Counted from the first letter of the stretch, positions 23,585 to 33,053 are shown. The stretch is 64,000 bases of DNA from Paractinoplanes tereljensis (GCF_016862435.1 NZ_BOMY01000013.1:1-64000); one strand, 5' to 3'. Translations and numbers: made by a program. Notes: a model not told the origin generated them from the sequence alone.

Positions 23585-24058
23585 ATGACCGACATCATCA
23601 ACCGGCTCCGCTCGAAGAAGGGCGACGAGGGCTTCACCCTCATCGAGCTCCTGGTCGTCGTGGTCATCATCGGCGTGCTAGTCGCGATCGCCGTCCCGGT
23701 CTACCTGAACTACCGCAAGGGCGCGGCCGACAAGTCGGCCCAGTCCGACGTGCGCGGTGCGGTCAGCGCGGTCGAGCAGTACTACACCGACAACGGCAAC
23801 GTGTACCCGACCGCCGTCGCCGCCACCGACGGCATCGTCACCAAGGTCACGCTGGCCGCGCAGACCGGCGGCAACGCGGGCACGATCACGCTCTCCAGCG
23901 GCACCAAGTTCCAGCTCGCGAACAACGGTGCGTCCTACGTCATCTGCGCCACCAGCAAGGACGGCTCGAACAAGATCTACGTCTACAACAGCCTGAACGG
24001 CGGCTCGGTCAAGGCGTCCACGGCGGCCGACCTCGCCACCTGCATCACCACCGGCTGA
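23585..24058 (+). CDS. pilA: Type IV prepilin (major pilin) PilA
   Basis: A 157-aa prepilin. A 16-residue charged leader ends in EG, followed by the class-III signal FTLIELLVVVVIIGVLVAIAV. Cleavage is expected between Gly16 and Phe17, with Glu at +5 of the mature protein. The globular domain has one cysteine in SYVICATSKDG and one near the end in LATCITTG, which could close a D-region disulfide loop. It is the only pilin gene in the operon, placed before its processing peptidase. Confidence 0.95.
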   Translation: MTDIINRLRSKKGDEGFTLIELLVVVVIIGVLVAIAVPVYLNYRKGAADKSAQSDVRGAVSAVEQYYTDNGNVYPTAVAATDGIVTKVTLAAQTGGNAGTITLSSGTKFQLANNGASYVICATSKDGSNKIYVYNSLNGGSVKASTAADLATCITTG

Positions 24059-24086
24059 TCACCTGTCGCTGCCCGAGGAGGTCGCT

Positions 24087-24875
24087 ATGCCGGATGAGCT
24101 GCTGCTCGTCTATGTCGGCCTCCTCGGGCTCGCGATCGGTTCGTTCCTGAACGTGGTGATCCACCGGGTGCCCCGCAACGAGTCGCTGGTCCGGCCCGGG
24201 TCGCACTGCCCGCACTGCGGCCACGCGATCCGGGCCCGGCACAACGTCCCGGTGTTCGGCTGGCTGCTGCTGCGCGGCCGGTGCGCCGACTGCAGCGCGC
24301 CGATCAGCATGCGGTACCCGCTGGTGGAGGCCGGCACCGCCGCCCTGTTCGTGGCGGTCGCCGCGAAGTTCGGCTGGTCCTGGGAACTGCCGGCGTACCT
24401 CTACCTGGCCGCCATCTCGATCGCGCTGGCCGCGATCGACATCGACCTGATGCGGTTGCCGGACAGGATCGTGCTGCCGTCGTACGCGGTGGCCCCGCTC
24501 CTGCTGCTGCCGGCGGTCATCGCCGAGCACAGCTGGGACGCGGCCATCCGCGGCCTGATCGCGGCGGTCCTGCTCTACGCCGGTTACTGGATCCTCGCCG
24601 TCCTGCCGAAGGGCATGGGCGGCGGCGACGTCAAACTCGCCCCGCTGCTCGGCCTCTACCTCGGCTGGCTGGGCTGGAGCTCGGTGGTCGTGGGCGCGTT
24701 CGCCGGCTTCCTGCTCGGCGGCGTCGCCGGCGCCCTGCTGATGGCCGCGAAACTGGCCACCCGCAAGAGCCGCATCCCGTTCGGTCCGTACATGCTCGCG
24801 GGCGCCTTCCTCGCGGTCTTCGCGGCCGCACCGATCGCGGACTGGTACGCGAACCTCATCCTCCCCACCGCCTGA
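24087..24875 (+). CDS. pilD: Prepilin peptidase/N-methylase PilD
   Basis: A 262-aa A24-family aspartic peptidase with several membrane helices. The N-terminal zinc loop carries CPHCGHAIR and CADCSAPIS (two CxxC pairs, typical of the bifunctional methylase form). The catalytic aspartates lie in AIDIDLMRLPD and in GGGDVKLAPLLGL. It removes the PilA leader and methylates the new N-terminus. It follows pilA by 28 bases with a GAGGAGG-type ribosome site. Confidence 0.95.
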   Translation: MPDELLLVYVGLLGLAIGSFLNVVIHRVPRNESLVRPGSHCPHCGHAIRARHNVPVFGWLLLRGRCADCSAPISMRYPLVEAGTAALFVAVAAKFGWSWELPAYLYLAAISIALAAIDIDLMRLPDRIVLPSYAVAPLLLLPAVIAEHSWDAAIRGLIAAVLLYAGYWILAVLPKGMGGGDVKLAPLLGLYLGWLGWSSVVVGAFAGFLLGGVAGALLMAAKLATRKSRIPFGPYMLAGAFLAVFAAAPIADWYANLILPTA

Positions 24876-24892
24876 GACTCGAAGGGACTCCC

Positions 24893-25918
24893 ATGGCAGG
24901 CACCATTCCGATCGGGCTGGACATCGGCTCGTCCACGATCCGTGCCGTGGAGGTCCGCCGGTCCAAGGAGGGCTACACGCTGGTCAACTTCGGCCAGGTA
25001 CCGCTCGCCCCGGGCACCGTCAGCGGCGGCGTGGTCCAGGACCCGTTCACCGTGACGGCCGCTCTCAAGGAGCTCTGGACCACCCACAAGTTCGGCACCA
25101 AGCACGTCAGCATCGGGGTGACCCACCCGCAGCTGGTGGTACGCGAGATGTCGGTGGCCAACCTGCCGGCCAAGGAGCTGCATCAGGCGCTGCCGTTCCA
25201 GGTCAAGGACGCGCTGCCGCTCGCCGTGGAGAAGGCGGTGCTGGACTTCTACCCGCTCGAGGAGCCGGGCAGCAACCCGACCGTCCGCGGCCTGCTCATC
25301 GCCACCCCCAAGGACGCGGTGCTGGCCGCGGTGGACGCGGCGCAGAAGGCCGGCCTGACCGTGGACGGGGTCGACCTGGCCACCTTCGCCCTGCTGCGGG
25401 CCGCCTCCCGGCTGGACACCCAGGTCGAGGCGATCGTCGACATCGGCGCCGACGTGACGAGCGTGGTGGTGCACGCCGACGGCGAGCCGCTGATCGTGCG
25501 GACCGTCCCGCGCGGTGGCCAGGAGATCACCGCCGCGATGGCCACCCGGCTCGGCATCTCCCAGCAGGAGGCCGAGATGGTCAAGTGCCGGTTCGGCCTG
25601 CACGGGGACGGCAACCCGGTCACCGTCGAGGCCGCCAGCGAGGCCGTCCGCCCGATCGCCAGCGAGCTGCGCAGCTCGTTCACCTACCTCGCCTCCGGGG
25701 AGCGGGCCAAGCAGGTCACCCGGCTCGCGCTCTGCGGTGGCAGCGCGCTGATGCCCGGCCTCGCCGAGCACCTCCAGCAGCAGCTGGGCATCACCGTGAT
25801 GTACGCCGACAGCGCGAGCCGGCTGCGTAACACCCGCACCGGCCGCGAGAACGGTTTCGACAGCTTCGTACCGTCGGCCGCCGTGTCGATCGGACTGACC
25901 CTGGGAGCGGCAGCCTGA
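24893..25918 (+). CDS. pilM: Pilus actin-like ATPase PilM
   Basis: The ATG at 24893 behind GAAGGGA gives 341 aa of the PilM/FtsA-like fold. Visible are the phosphate-1 loop GLDIGSSTIRAVEV, the SHS2-like insertion (GVTHPQLVVREM, ALPFQVKDALPL), phosphate-2 VDIGADVTSVVV and the adenosine loop LCGGSALMPGL. PilM binds the N-terminal tail of PilN and couples motors to the inner-membrane complex. Its stop overlaps the pilN start by one base. Confidence 0.93.
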   Translation: MAGTIPIGLDIGSSTIRAVEVRRSKEGYTLVNFGQVPLAPGTVSGGVVQDPFTVTAALKELWTTHKFGTKHVSIGVTHPQLVVREMSVANLPAKELHQALPFQVKDALPLAVEKAVLDFYPLEEPGSNPTVRGLLIATPKDAVLAAVDAAQKAGLTVDGVDLATFALLRAASRLDTQVEAIVDIGADVTSVVVHADGEPLIVRTVPRGGQEITAAMATRLGISQQEAEMVKCRFGLHGDGNPVTVEAASEAVRPIASELRSSFTYLASGERAKQVTRLALCGGSALMPGLAEHLQQQLGITVMYADSASRLRNTRTGRENGFDSFVPSAAVSIGLTLGAAA

Positions 25919-26604
25919 TGAGTACCAGCACCACGGCCCTGATGCCGGTCGACCCCGCGGTCTCCCCCGAACAGGCCCTGCGGATCGTGCCGATCCGCGC
26001 CCGGCTGCTGCCCGACGAGGTCACCTCCGGGCGCAACGCCCGGCGCACCCGGCTGTTCCTGATCGGCGCGATCGTTCTCGTGGTCCTCGTGATGGGTGGC
26101 TGGTACCTGCTGGCCGACAAGGAACGCGACCTCGCCGCGAACGACCTCGCCTCGGTGACCGAGCAGGTCGACACCGCGCGCAAGGACACCCACGACTACG
26201 ACGAGGTCACCAAGGTGATCACCGAGCAGGACGAGATCGTCGCCGACCTCAAGATCGCGCTCGCCCAGGATCTGCCCTGGTACACCCTGCTGGACGCGAT
26301 GCGCAGCGCCGCCACCAAGAAGGGCGGCACGATCAGCAACCTGGTCGGCAACCTCGACACCGACACCACCACCAGCACCACGACCACCGGCACGATCGGC
26401 GAGCTGCAGATCGGCGGCTCGGCCAAGGACAAGGCCACCATCGCGAACGTGATCGAGGCGCTGGCCGGCGTGGACGGGGTCGAGGACGTCTACCTCACCG
26501 CCGCGACCAAGCAGGACGACACCTGGACCTTCACCGCTACCGCCGCCATCAGCAGCGACTACGTCTGCGGCCGGTTCAGCACGACGACCTGCGGGAGCAA
26601 ATGA
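25918..26604 (+). CDS. pilN: Pilus assembly protein PilN
   Basis: A 228-aa bitopic protein. A cytoplasmic N-terminus of about 45 residues (IVPIRARLLPDEV resembles the PilM-binding stretch) is followed by one membrane helix (LFLIGAIVLVVLVMGGWYLL), a coiled coil, and a ferredoxin-like periplasm-facing domain interrupted by a Thr/Ser-rich linker (TTTSTTTTGT). Two cysteines close to the C-terminus (YVCGRF, TTCGSK) could pair. It overlaps pilO by four bases. Confidence 0.88.
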   Translation: MSTSTTALMPVDPAVSPEQALRIVPIRARLLPDEVTSGRNARRTRLFLIGAIVLVVLVMGGWYLLADKERDLAANDLASVTEQVDTARKDTHDYDEVTKVITEQDEIVADLKIALAQDLPWYTLLDAMRSAATKKGGTISNLVGNLDTDTTTSTTTTGTIGELQIGGSAKDKATIANVIEALAGVDGVEDVYLTAATKQDDTWTFTATAAISSDYVCGRFSTTTCGSK

Positions 26605-27170
26605 TGGGTGCGCAACAGAGCAACCGGCTGTGGCTGCTGGGCGGCGTGGTGGCGATGGTCGTGATCGTGGCGGCCACCTTCCTGCTGGCCATCAAGCCGA
26701 TCTACGCGGAGAAGTCCGACCTGCAGAGCCAGGCCGACGACCAGGACCTGCAACTTGTCGAACTGCGGCACGACCTCAACGACCTCAAGGCCAAGGACGC
26801 GAAGCTGGACACCTACAAGGCCCAGCTCACGACCAAGACCGCCGCACTGCCGAAGAAGTACGACCTGGCCGGCTACCTGCGCCTGCTGCAGACCTCGGAG
26901 TCCGCGGTGACGGTCAGCGTCGACTCGGTCGGGATCAGCGCCCCGGCGAAGATCAAGGGGTTGAGCACGGTGTACTCGGTGCCGATCACGCTGAACGCGA
27001 AGGGCACCGCGGTCAACGTCTCCAAGGTCCTCAAGCGGCTCCAGACCGTGCAGAGCCGGGCCGTGCTGATCACCTCGGTCTCGGTGAGCGGGACGGACTC
27101 CGATGCGAGCGCCGACATCGTGCTCAGCGCGTTCTGCCGGAACAGCGACGGGTGCAAGGTCGCTAGCTGA
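26601..27170 (+). CDS. pilO: Pilus assembly protein PilO
   Basis: A 189-aa protein with a short cytoplasmic start, one membrane helix (LWLLGGVVAMVVIVAATFLL), a coiled coil (about residues 35-75) and a ferredoxin-like C-terminal domain ending in CRNSDGCKVAS. This is the PilO layout, and by position it pairs with PilN. It is the last gene of the operon and overlaps the convergent PQQ-propeller gene by 8 bases. No PilP or PilQ gene follows, as expected without an outer membrane. Confidence 0.88.
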   Translation: MMGAQQSNRLWLLGGVVAMVVIVAATFLLAIKPIYAEKSDLQSQADDQDLQLVELRHDLNDLKAKDAKLDTYKAQLTTKTAALPKKYDLAGYLRLLQTSESAVTVSVDSVGISAPAKIKGLSTVYSVPITLNAKGTAVNVSKVLKRLQTVQSRAVLITSVSVSGTDSDASADIVLSAFCRNSDGCKVAS

Positions 27171-28425
27171 CCCGCCAGACCGAGGTGTCACCGCGCAGCG
27201 TGGGGCAGATCAGGTAGTCACCGCCGACCTGGCAGCGGAACCAGGCCGCGTCGGTCACCGCACCGACCGTCCGCAGGTCGCCGGTGGCCGGGTCGGGCAC
27301 GGTCACGAAGGTTCGGCTGCCGTCGCTGCGCAGGATCAGGTCGCCCAGCTGCCGACTCTGCCCGAGCGTGCGCAGCACCCGGCCGGTGCCGGCGTCCAGC
27401 AGCGCGGCCCGGGCGTCCTCCTGGTTGTCGTACGCGAACAGGCGTCGCCCGTCGTACCGGTAGGCGACGCCCCAGGCCGGCTGCTCCCAGCGCACCCCGC
27501 CGCCGGCCGGGTCGACCCCGGTCACCCACCGGGTGTCGGCCACGCACAGCACCGGGCCGCAGTCGGTGACCGTGCCGGTCGGCCCGCCCTCGGACCGCCA
27601 CAGCTCGGCCAGCGGCCGCACCGAATAGGCCGCCAGGGACGCCCGCCCGAGCACCCGCCGGGACAGGTAGAGCTTGTCGCCGACCACGCTGACCGAGGTG
27701 AAGTTGGCCGGAACCGAGTGGTCGGCGGTGGTCCGCAGGGTCAGTTCGAGATTGCCGTCGGCGAGCACCGACCCGTCGGCGTAGGACAGCACCACCACCG
27801 AGCCGGTGGCGCCGACCGCGACGATCATCGAGGAGCGGCCCTCGTACATCTCGTCGGGGCCGAGGAAGCCGGCCGGGTCGACCTCGCGGCTCCAGAGCCG
27901 CCGGCCGGTCCGCGAGTCGTCCAGGGTCAGCCGGGCCACCTCGCCGAACCCGGTCTGGGTCAGCAGGCCGCCGCGGGACAGGGTGATCACCAGGGTGTCG
28001 GTGGCCGGCCGGGACCAGAGTTGCCGGCCGGTGCCGGCGTCCAGCGCGGTCAGCGAGTCGCCGTCGCCGTCGCCGGACGCCAGGACCAGCACCACCCCGG
28101 CGTCCTCGTCAACCCACAGGTTCTGCACGCTGACCTCGGACGACGTGGTCCAGACCCGGGTGCCGGCGGGCAGCGCGTACCGGCGTACCTCCTTGGGGGT
28201 GGCCAGGAAGAGTGACCCGGCACCCAGCTCGGCCGAGGTGACCGGCTCATCCACCGTCAGGACGGACGTCAGTCCGTGCCGGGCCGGCGCCGCGCCGCCC
28301 AGCGCGAGCAAGATCGCGACCAGGGCGACCAGGAGCAGGGCCGAACGCATCCGCGTCCGGGCCGACCCGGGGTCCGGCACCGGCAGCGGACGATCAAGAT
28401 CGATGAGGGGTACGCCGGCCGCCAT
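27163..28425 (-). CDS. Membrane-anchored PQQ-like beta-propeller protein
   Basis: A 420-aa protein from ATG 28425. The N-terminus has one membrane helix (RSALLLVALVAILLALGGAA) after a short cytoplasmic stretch (VPLIDLDRPLP). The rest is WD/PQQ-type repeats with the DAGTGRQLWSRP and DAGTGRVLRTL pattern that closes each blade. Such extracytoplasmic propellers are common as orphan genes in Micromonosporaceae; the ligand is unknown. An upstream ATG at 28461 is possible but lies very close to the divergent GntR start. Confidence 0.8.
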   Translation of the reverse strand: MAAGVPLIDLDRPLPVPDPGSARTRMRSALLLVALVAILLALGGAAPARHGLTSVLTVDEPVTSAELGAGSLFLATPKEVRRYALPAGTRVWTTSSEVSVQNLWVDEDAGVVLVLASGDGDGDSLTALDAGTGRQLWSRPATDTLVITLSRGGLLTQTGFGEVARLTLDDSRTGRRLWSREVDPAGFLGPDEMYEGRSSMIVAVGATGSVVVLSYADGSVLADGNLELTLRTTADHSVPANFTSVSVVGDKLYLSRRVLGRASLAAYSVRPLAELWRSEGGPTGTVTDCGPVLCVADTRWVTGVDPAGGGVRWEQPAWGVAYRYDGRRLFAYDNQEDARAALLDAGTGRVLRTLGQSRQLGDLILRSDGSRTFVTVPDPATGDLRTVGAVTDAAWFRCQVGGDYLICPTLRGDTSVWRVS

Positions 28426-28487
28426 GGGTTCAGCATGCCCGGCGAGTACTCGCGTCGGCATCTGGTCACCGTGAGTACTCTGCCCGT

Positions 28488-29141
28488 ATGTCTTATGCGG
28501 TCCCACCGACCCGCACCGCAGCCGTGGTCCGTCAGCTACGCAACGAGATCGTCACCGGCGAGCTGCCACCCGGCACGTTGATCAAGGACGCCGAGCTGGC
28601 GTCCCGGCTCGGTGTCAGCATCACACCCATTCGCGAGGCCATCGCCCAGCTCTCGGTCGAGGGCCTCATCGACATCGCCCCCAACCGCACCCGGCACGTC
28701 ACCCGGGTGACGCAGAAGAACGCGCTCGAGCTGATCGACGTGATGAGCGTGCTCGCCTGCGCCGGGTTCGAGTGGGGGGTCGACAACCTCACCGACACCC
28801 ATCTCGACCTGATGCGCCAGCGACAGAAGGAGTTCATCGAGGCGCTCCGGCTGGGCAACGTGCTCGCGGCCGGCGCGGCCGGCGCCGACTTCAGCACGAT
28901 CGTGATCCTCGCCAGTGGCAACCGTGAGCTGCAGTCCATGGTGGATCTGGTGGTCGCGCGCACCATGCGGATCCTCGCGATGACCGCCGAGAGCGGCCTG
29001 TGGAACGTGTGGATCACGGGACACGACGAGATCATCGCGCTGCTCGAGGCCGGTGATCCGAAGGGCGCCCTGGCCCGGTACCGGCAGATCTACGTCGATT
29101 ACCGGGACCGGGTCGAGCGGGAGCTCTTCGAGGATCAGTAA
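28488..29141 (+). CDS. GntR-family (FadR/FCD) regulator
   Basis: A 217-aa regulator. The N-terminal winged helix (LRNEIVTGELPPGTLIKDAELASRLGVS and ITPIREAIAQLSVEGLI, about residues 12-75) is followed by an all-helical C-terminal ligand domain like FCD (about 80-210). The effector cannot be read. It is convergent with the LLM oxidoreductase (3 bases apart) and divergent from the propeller gene. Confidence 0.88.
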   Translation: MSYAVPPTRTAAVVRQLRNEIVTGELPPGTLIKDAELASRLGVSITPIREAIAQLSVEGLIDIAPNRTRHVTRVTQKNALELIDVMSVLACAGFEWGVDNLTDTHLDLMRQRQKEFIEALRLGNVLAAGAAGADFSTIVILASGNRELQSMVDLVVARTMRILAMTAESGLWNVWITGHDEIIALLEAGDPKGALARYRQIYVDYRDRVERELFEDQ

Positions 29142-29143
29142 AC

Positions 29144-29992
29144 CTATTTGTACGCAGCGAGGATGGCGGGGATCGCCTCGATCGCCGGGAGCCGGACGGC
29201 GAACCGGGTGATTCCCCACCTCCGCTCGACCTCGCGCAGCTTCGCGACGATCTCGTCGTGCGTGCCGGCGAAGACGAAGGGCGCGGCCACCAGGTCGGCT
29301 TCCTTCTCCTCCATCTCGGTCGCCCACTCCGCGTACGCCCGGCCGGCGTCGTCGGTGATCTCGAAGCGCTGCACCAGCGCCTCGGTCGGCGTGTCGCCGC
29401 AGAGCGCGACCTGCGTGTCGATCTGATCGCCGGCCCAGCGCGTCTCGTGGCTGTGCCCGTCGGCCAGGGTGCGGCCCAGGCCGGACAGGCCGATCAGGTC
29501 GGCGTGGTCGGCCGCCCAGCGCAGCAACCGGCTGTTGGCCCCGCCGATCAGTAGCGGCACCGGTTCCTGCACCGGCCGCGGTTTGGTCAGACCGTCGCCG
29601 GCCAGGATCGCCCTGGTCCGCTCGGCGACCTCGATGCAGTGGTCGACCCGGCCGCGGACGTCCGGCCGCACCCTGCCGACCGCCGCCCACTCGGCCGGGG
29701 TGTGCCCGGCCCCGAGACCGAGCACGGCCCGGCCGCCGGAGACCACGTCGAGGGTGGCCACGTCGGTGGCGAGCAGGATCGGCTCGCGCACCCCGGCGTT
29801 CGACACGTACGAACCGAGGCGGATGCGGCTGGTGACAGCGGCGGCCGCGGCCAGCGCGACGAACGGGGCCGCGCACGAGCCCGGATGGTCGGCCACGTAG
29901 AGCGCGGCGAAGCCGATCTCCTCGGCCCGGCGGGCCAGGTCGATCCACTCCGCGGCGTCGGTCGGCTGCGCCTGCAGCGAGAAGGTCACCAT
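29144..29992 (-). CDS. LLM-class flavin/F420-dependent oxidoreductase
   Basis: The ATG at 29992, behind GGTGAGGA, gives 282 aa of the luciferase-like monooxygenase TIM barrel. Visible are the ARRAEEIGFAALYVADHPG opening, SRIRLGSYVSNAGVREPILLA, and the DVVSGGRAVLGLGAGHTPAEW signature typical of actinobacterial F420-type members. The cofactor (F420 or FMN) and substrate cannot be settled. A longer start at 30040 adds a poorly supported 16 residues. Confidence 0.85.
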   Translation of the reverse strand: MVTFSLQAQPTDAAEWIDLARRAEEIGFAALYVADHPGSCAAPFVALAAAAAVTSRIRLGSYVSNAGVREPILLATDVATLDVVSGGRAVLGLGAGHTPAEWAAVGRVRPDVRGRVDHCIEVAERTRAILAGDGLTKPRPVQEPVPLLIGGANSRLLRWAADHADLIGLSGLGRTLADGHSHETRWAGDQIDTQVALCGDTPTEALVQRFEITDDAGRAYAEWATEMEEKEADLVAAPFVFAGTHDEIVAKLREVERRWGITRFAVRLPAIEAIPAILAAYK

Positions 29993-30138
29993 CGCTCGAT
30001 CCTCACCGATCCGGCCGGCCAAGCCCAGTTCTTCTGCCATGGGCAGACGTCGCTACCTGGATGCAACCGGAATCTCGTTCAGGGTCACCCCGCCGCGGAC
30101 GATCAGGCCGGTCGCAGAGCCGGAAGAGGGAGCGCCTT

Positions 30139-30528
30139 ATGAACCAGAACCTGATCCTGATAGCGGAGGACGACTCCGACGTCCGCGACATGCTCGCCTT
30201 CACGCTGGAATCGGCCGGTTACCGGACGGTGGCGGCGAAGGACGGCAACACCGCGGCCCGGATTCTCACCGTGGCCAAGCCGGTCGGCCTGATCACCGAC
30301 GTCCGGATGCCGGCGCTCAACGGCATCGAGCTCTGCCAGCTCGCCCGCCGCAACCCGGCCAACCGGGACACCGCGATCTTGATGATCTCGTCGAACGCGC
30401 ACGCCTACGACGTCGACGCCGGGCTCGGCGCGGGTGCGGACCGCTACCTGCCGAAACCGCTCTCGCCGAGGCTCCTGGTCTCCGAGCTGCAAGACCTGAT
30501 CACCAACCGGCACCCGTCCATCCGCTAG
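30139..30528 (+). CDS. Single-domain response regulator
   Basis: A 129-aa receiver domain without an output domain. The acidic pocket is AEDDSD, the phospho-acceptor is Asp54 in LITDVRMP, and the switch lysine is in YLPKPLS. The start is ATG 30139 after GAAGAGGGA. It is first in a run of two receivers and a histidine kinase, with a 15-base gap to the second receiver, which suggests a phosphorelay. Confidence 0.92.
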   Translation: MNQNLILIAEDDSDVRDMLAFTLESAGYRTVAAKDGNTAARILTVAKPVGLITDVRMPALNGIELCQLARRNPANRDTAILMISSNAHAYDVDAGLGAGADRYLPKPLSPRLLVSELQDLITNRHPSIR

Positions 30529-30543
30529 AGGAGGTTCACCCAG

Positions 30544-30993
30544 ATGATCATCACCGAGCCGCGTCCTGACGAGTTCATCCAGGCGCTCACCTCGCCGCCG
30601 TTCATGGCCCCGATCAGCTCCACGATCCTGATCGCGGACGATGATGACGACGTCCGCGACGTCATCGCCTTCAAACTCCAGGTGGCCGGTTTCCGGACGC
30701 TGAGCGCCGACAACGGGCAGTCCGCCCTGAACCTGGCGGTCGAGAGCCGTCCGCGCATGATCATCCTGGACGTGAGCATGCCGCAGATGGACGGCCTCAG
30801 CGTCTGCTACGAGCTGCACGCCCGGCCGGAGACCGCGCAGATCCCGGTGCTGATGATCAGTGGCAACAGCCGGCCGGCCGACGTCGACCGGGGCTTCGCC
30901 ATCGGCGCCGACGACTACCTGCCGAAGCCGTTCAGCCAGGTCGAGATGCTGCGCCGAGTGAACTGGCTGCTCCTGGCCACCGCACAGCACTGA
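30544..30993 (+). CDS. Single-domain response regulator
   Basis: A 149-aa receiver with a 25-residue N-terminal extension before the domain (TILIADDDDDVRD). The phospho-acceptor is Asp76 in IILDVSMP and the switch lysine is in YLPKPFS. No DNA-binding or enzymatic domain follows. Its start has AGGAGG upstream. It ends about 40 bases before the sensor kinase start and is likely co-transcribed with it. Confidence 0.92.
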   Translation: MIITEPRPDEFIQALTSPPFMAPISSTILIADDDDDVRDVIAFKLQVAGFRTLSADNGQSALNLAVESRPRMIILDVSMPQMDGLSVCYELHARPETAQIPVLMISGNSRPADVDRGFAIGADDYLPKPFSQVEMLRRVNWLLLATAQH

Positions 30994-31034
30994 CGTTGTT
31001 AAGGTCGCCGGTCCGTGCTGCCGAAGGGCATGAC

Positions 31035-33053
31035 ATGTCCGACACGTTGAGCCGATCGCTGCGGCGAACGCTCGGCTTCACCGTGCTCTACCTGGTCGCC
31101 ACGATCGCCGGGCGACTCACGGTCATGGACGCCACGAACCTCAGCATGATCTGGCCGGCGGCCGGCATCCTGGCGGTCTGGTTCACCACCCAGCGGCGGT
31201 CCCGGTGGCGCTGGGTGGACGGGGTCGCACTGGCCGCCGTCACCTTGGTGGTCAACCTGGCCACCGGGGCGAGCGCCCGCAGCGCGATCGTGTTCGTGGT
31301 GGCCAACCTGGTGCAGGGTGTGGTCTTCGCCCGGCTGTTCGACCGCTGGCTGCCCGACCTGTGGACGCCCACCGGGCCGACCATGACCCGGCTCGCCGAG
31401 TTGTGGCGGTTCATCGCGGCCGCGGCGGCGAGCACGGTGGCCGGCGCCGGCCTCGGCACGCTGGGCATGTGGCTGATCAGCGGACATTTCTCGTACGAGT
31501 CGACGCTGGTCTGGCTCGCTCGCAACACGGTCAGCGTGCTGCTGATCGGCATCGGCGCCCGGCGGATCATCTGGATCTGGCAGAGCCGGCGGTCGCGCAC
31601 CGGGCCCAGCTTCTGGTCGACGCTCGGCGCGCCCCGGCGCATCGAGTACATCACCCTGGTCGCCGTGTCGCTCCTGGTCTACGGGATGATCTTCGGCCTG
31701 GCCAACGGCCTGCCGCTGGCCTTCGCCGCGATCTCCCTGACCATCTGGGCCGGCCTGCGGATGCGCACCACCTTCGTGGTCCTGCACGACGTGGCCTTCG
31801 GCACCCTGGCCATCCTGTTCACGCTGCACGGCACCGGCCCGTTCGCCGAGATCACCTCGAACCCGATGCGCGCCCTCGTCGCCCAACTGTTCGTCGGCAT
31901 GGTCGCCGTGGTCGGCCTGGCCCTGGCGCTCGGCCGGGACGAACGGGAGGCGCTGGTCGAGCAACTGCGCAAGTCCGAGCGGGCGGCCGTCGAGCAGGCC
32001 CGGACGATGACCACGATCATCGACTCGATGGCCGAAGGGCTCGGCGTCATCGACGAGGACGGCCGGCTGCGGGTACGCAACCCGGCCGCCACCCGGCTGC
32101 TCGGCGTCACCAAGACCGACGGCATGGTCGGGGACAACCGGTTCTACGGCCTGTTCCACCCTGACGGCACACCGCTCGCCGAGGACGACTTCGTCTACCG
32201 GCAGATCTTCGCGGGCCGCTACCGGGAGCCGATGGACCTGCTCATCCGCAACCCGGCCGTGCCCGACGGCCGGATCGTCCAGGTCACCGGCTCCGAGGTG
32301 GCCGCCTCCGCGGACGGCCGCCGGCAGGCCGTGATCGTCTTCCACGACGTCACCGCCGACCGCCGGCACCGCGACGAGCTCACCTCCTTCGCCGGGGTGG
32401 TGGCGCACGACCTGCTCAACCCGCTCACCACGATCGAGGGCTGGTCCGAGGCGCTCGCCGACGACCTGGGCGGGACCCAGGGCGACAACGTGGCCCGAAT
32501 CCAGCGGGCCGCGACCCGGATGCGCAGCCTGATCAACGGGCTGCTGGCCTACACCACGGCCCGGGACGCGAGCCTGTCGCCGACCGCGGTCGACCTCAAC
32601 GACATCGTCCGGGACATCGCGACCGGGCGACTCGACAACGCGGCCGGCATGTCCGCCCCGATGCCCCGGTTCGAGATCGACGACCTGGCTGTCGTCGACG
32701 CCGACCCGGTGCTCACCCGGCAGCTGCTGGAGAACCTGATCGGCAACGCGATCAAGTACACCGCGCCCGGCGTGGTGCCGCGGATCGCGGTGTCCTGCGA
32801 GCCGACCGGCGACGGGTTCGTCCGGGTCGCGGTGGACGACAACGGCATCGGCATCCCGGCCGGCCAGCACGACGCGATCTTCCAGAACTTCCACCGCGCC
32901 CACGCCGGCCAGGGCTACGCCGGCACCGGCCTGGGCCTGGCCATCTGCAAACGCATCGTAGAACGGCACGGCGGCACGATAAGCGTGGCCGGCAACGACC
33001 GCGGCGGCTCCCGCATGACCTTCACCTTGCCGGTGCTCGCCCGACGCGCATAG
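31035..33053 (+). CDS. MASE1-PAS sensor histidine kinase
   Basis: ATG 31035 (after GAAGGG) gives 672 aa. An N-terminal MASE1 membrane sensor (about residues 10-310, with the NLSMIWPAAGILAVW signature and several helices) is followed by a coiled linker and a PAS domain (about 335-450). A HisKA domain with AHDLLNPL (His near 457) and an HATPase_c domain with ENLIGNAIKYTAP, DNGIGIP and GTGLGLAICKRIVERHGG follow. It probably phosphorylates one or both receivers just upstream. The ligand is unknown. Confidence 0.92.
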   Translation: MSDTLSRSLRRTLGFTVLYLVATIAGRLTVMDATNLSMIWPAAGILAVWFTTQRRSRWRWVDGVALAAVTLVVNLATGASARSAIVFVVANLVQGVVFARLFDRWLPDLWTPTGPTMTRLAELWRFIAAAAASTVAGAGLGTLGMWLISGHFSYESTLVWLARNTVSVLLIGIGARRIIWIWQSRRSRTGPSFWSTLGAPRRIEYITLVAVSLLVYGMIFGLANGLPLAFAAISLTIWAGLRMRTTFVVLHDVAFGTLAILFTLHGTGPFAEITSNPMRALVAQLFVGMVAVVGLALALGRDEREALVEQLRKSERAAVEQARTMTTIIDSMAEGLGVIDEDGRLRVRNPAATRLLGVTKTDGMVGDNRFYGLFHPDGTPLAEDDFVYRQIFAGRYREPMDLLIRNPAVPDGRIVQVTGSEVAASADGRRQAVIVFHDVTADRRHRDELTSFAGVVAHDLLNPLTTIEGWSEALADDLGGTQGDNVARIQRAATRMRSLINGLLAYTTARDASLSPTAVDLNDIVRDIATGRLDNAAGMSAPMPRFEIDDLAVVDADPVLTRQLLENLIGNAIKYTAPGVVPRIAVSCEPTGDGFVRVAVDDNGIGIPAGQHDAIFQNFHRAHAGQGYAGTGLGLAICKRIVERHGGTISVAGNDRGGSRMTFTLPVLARRA

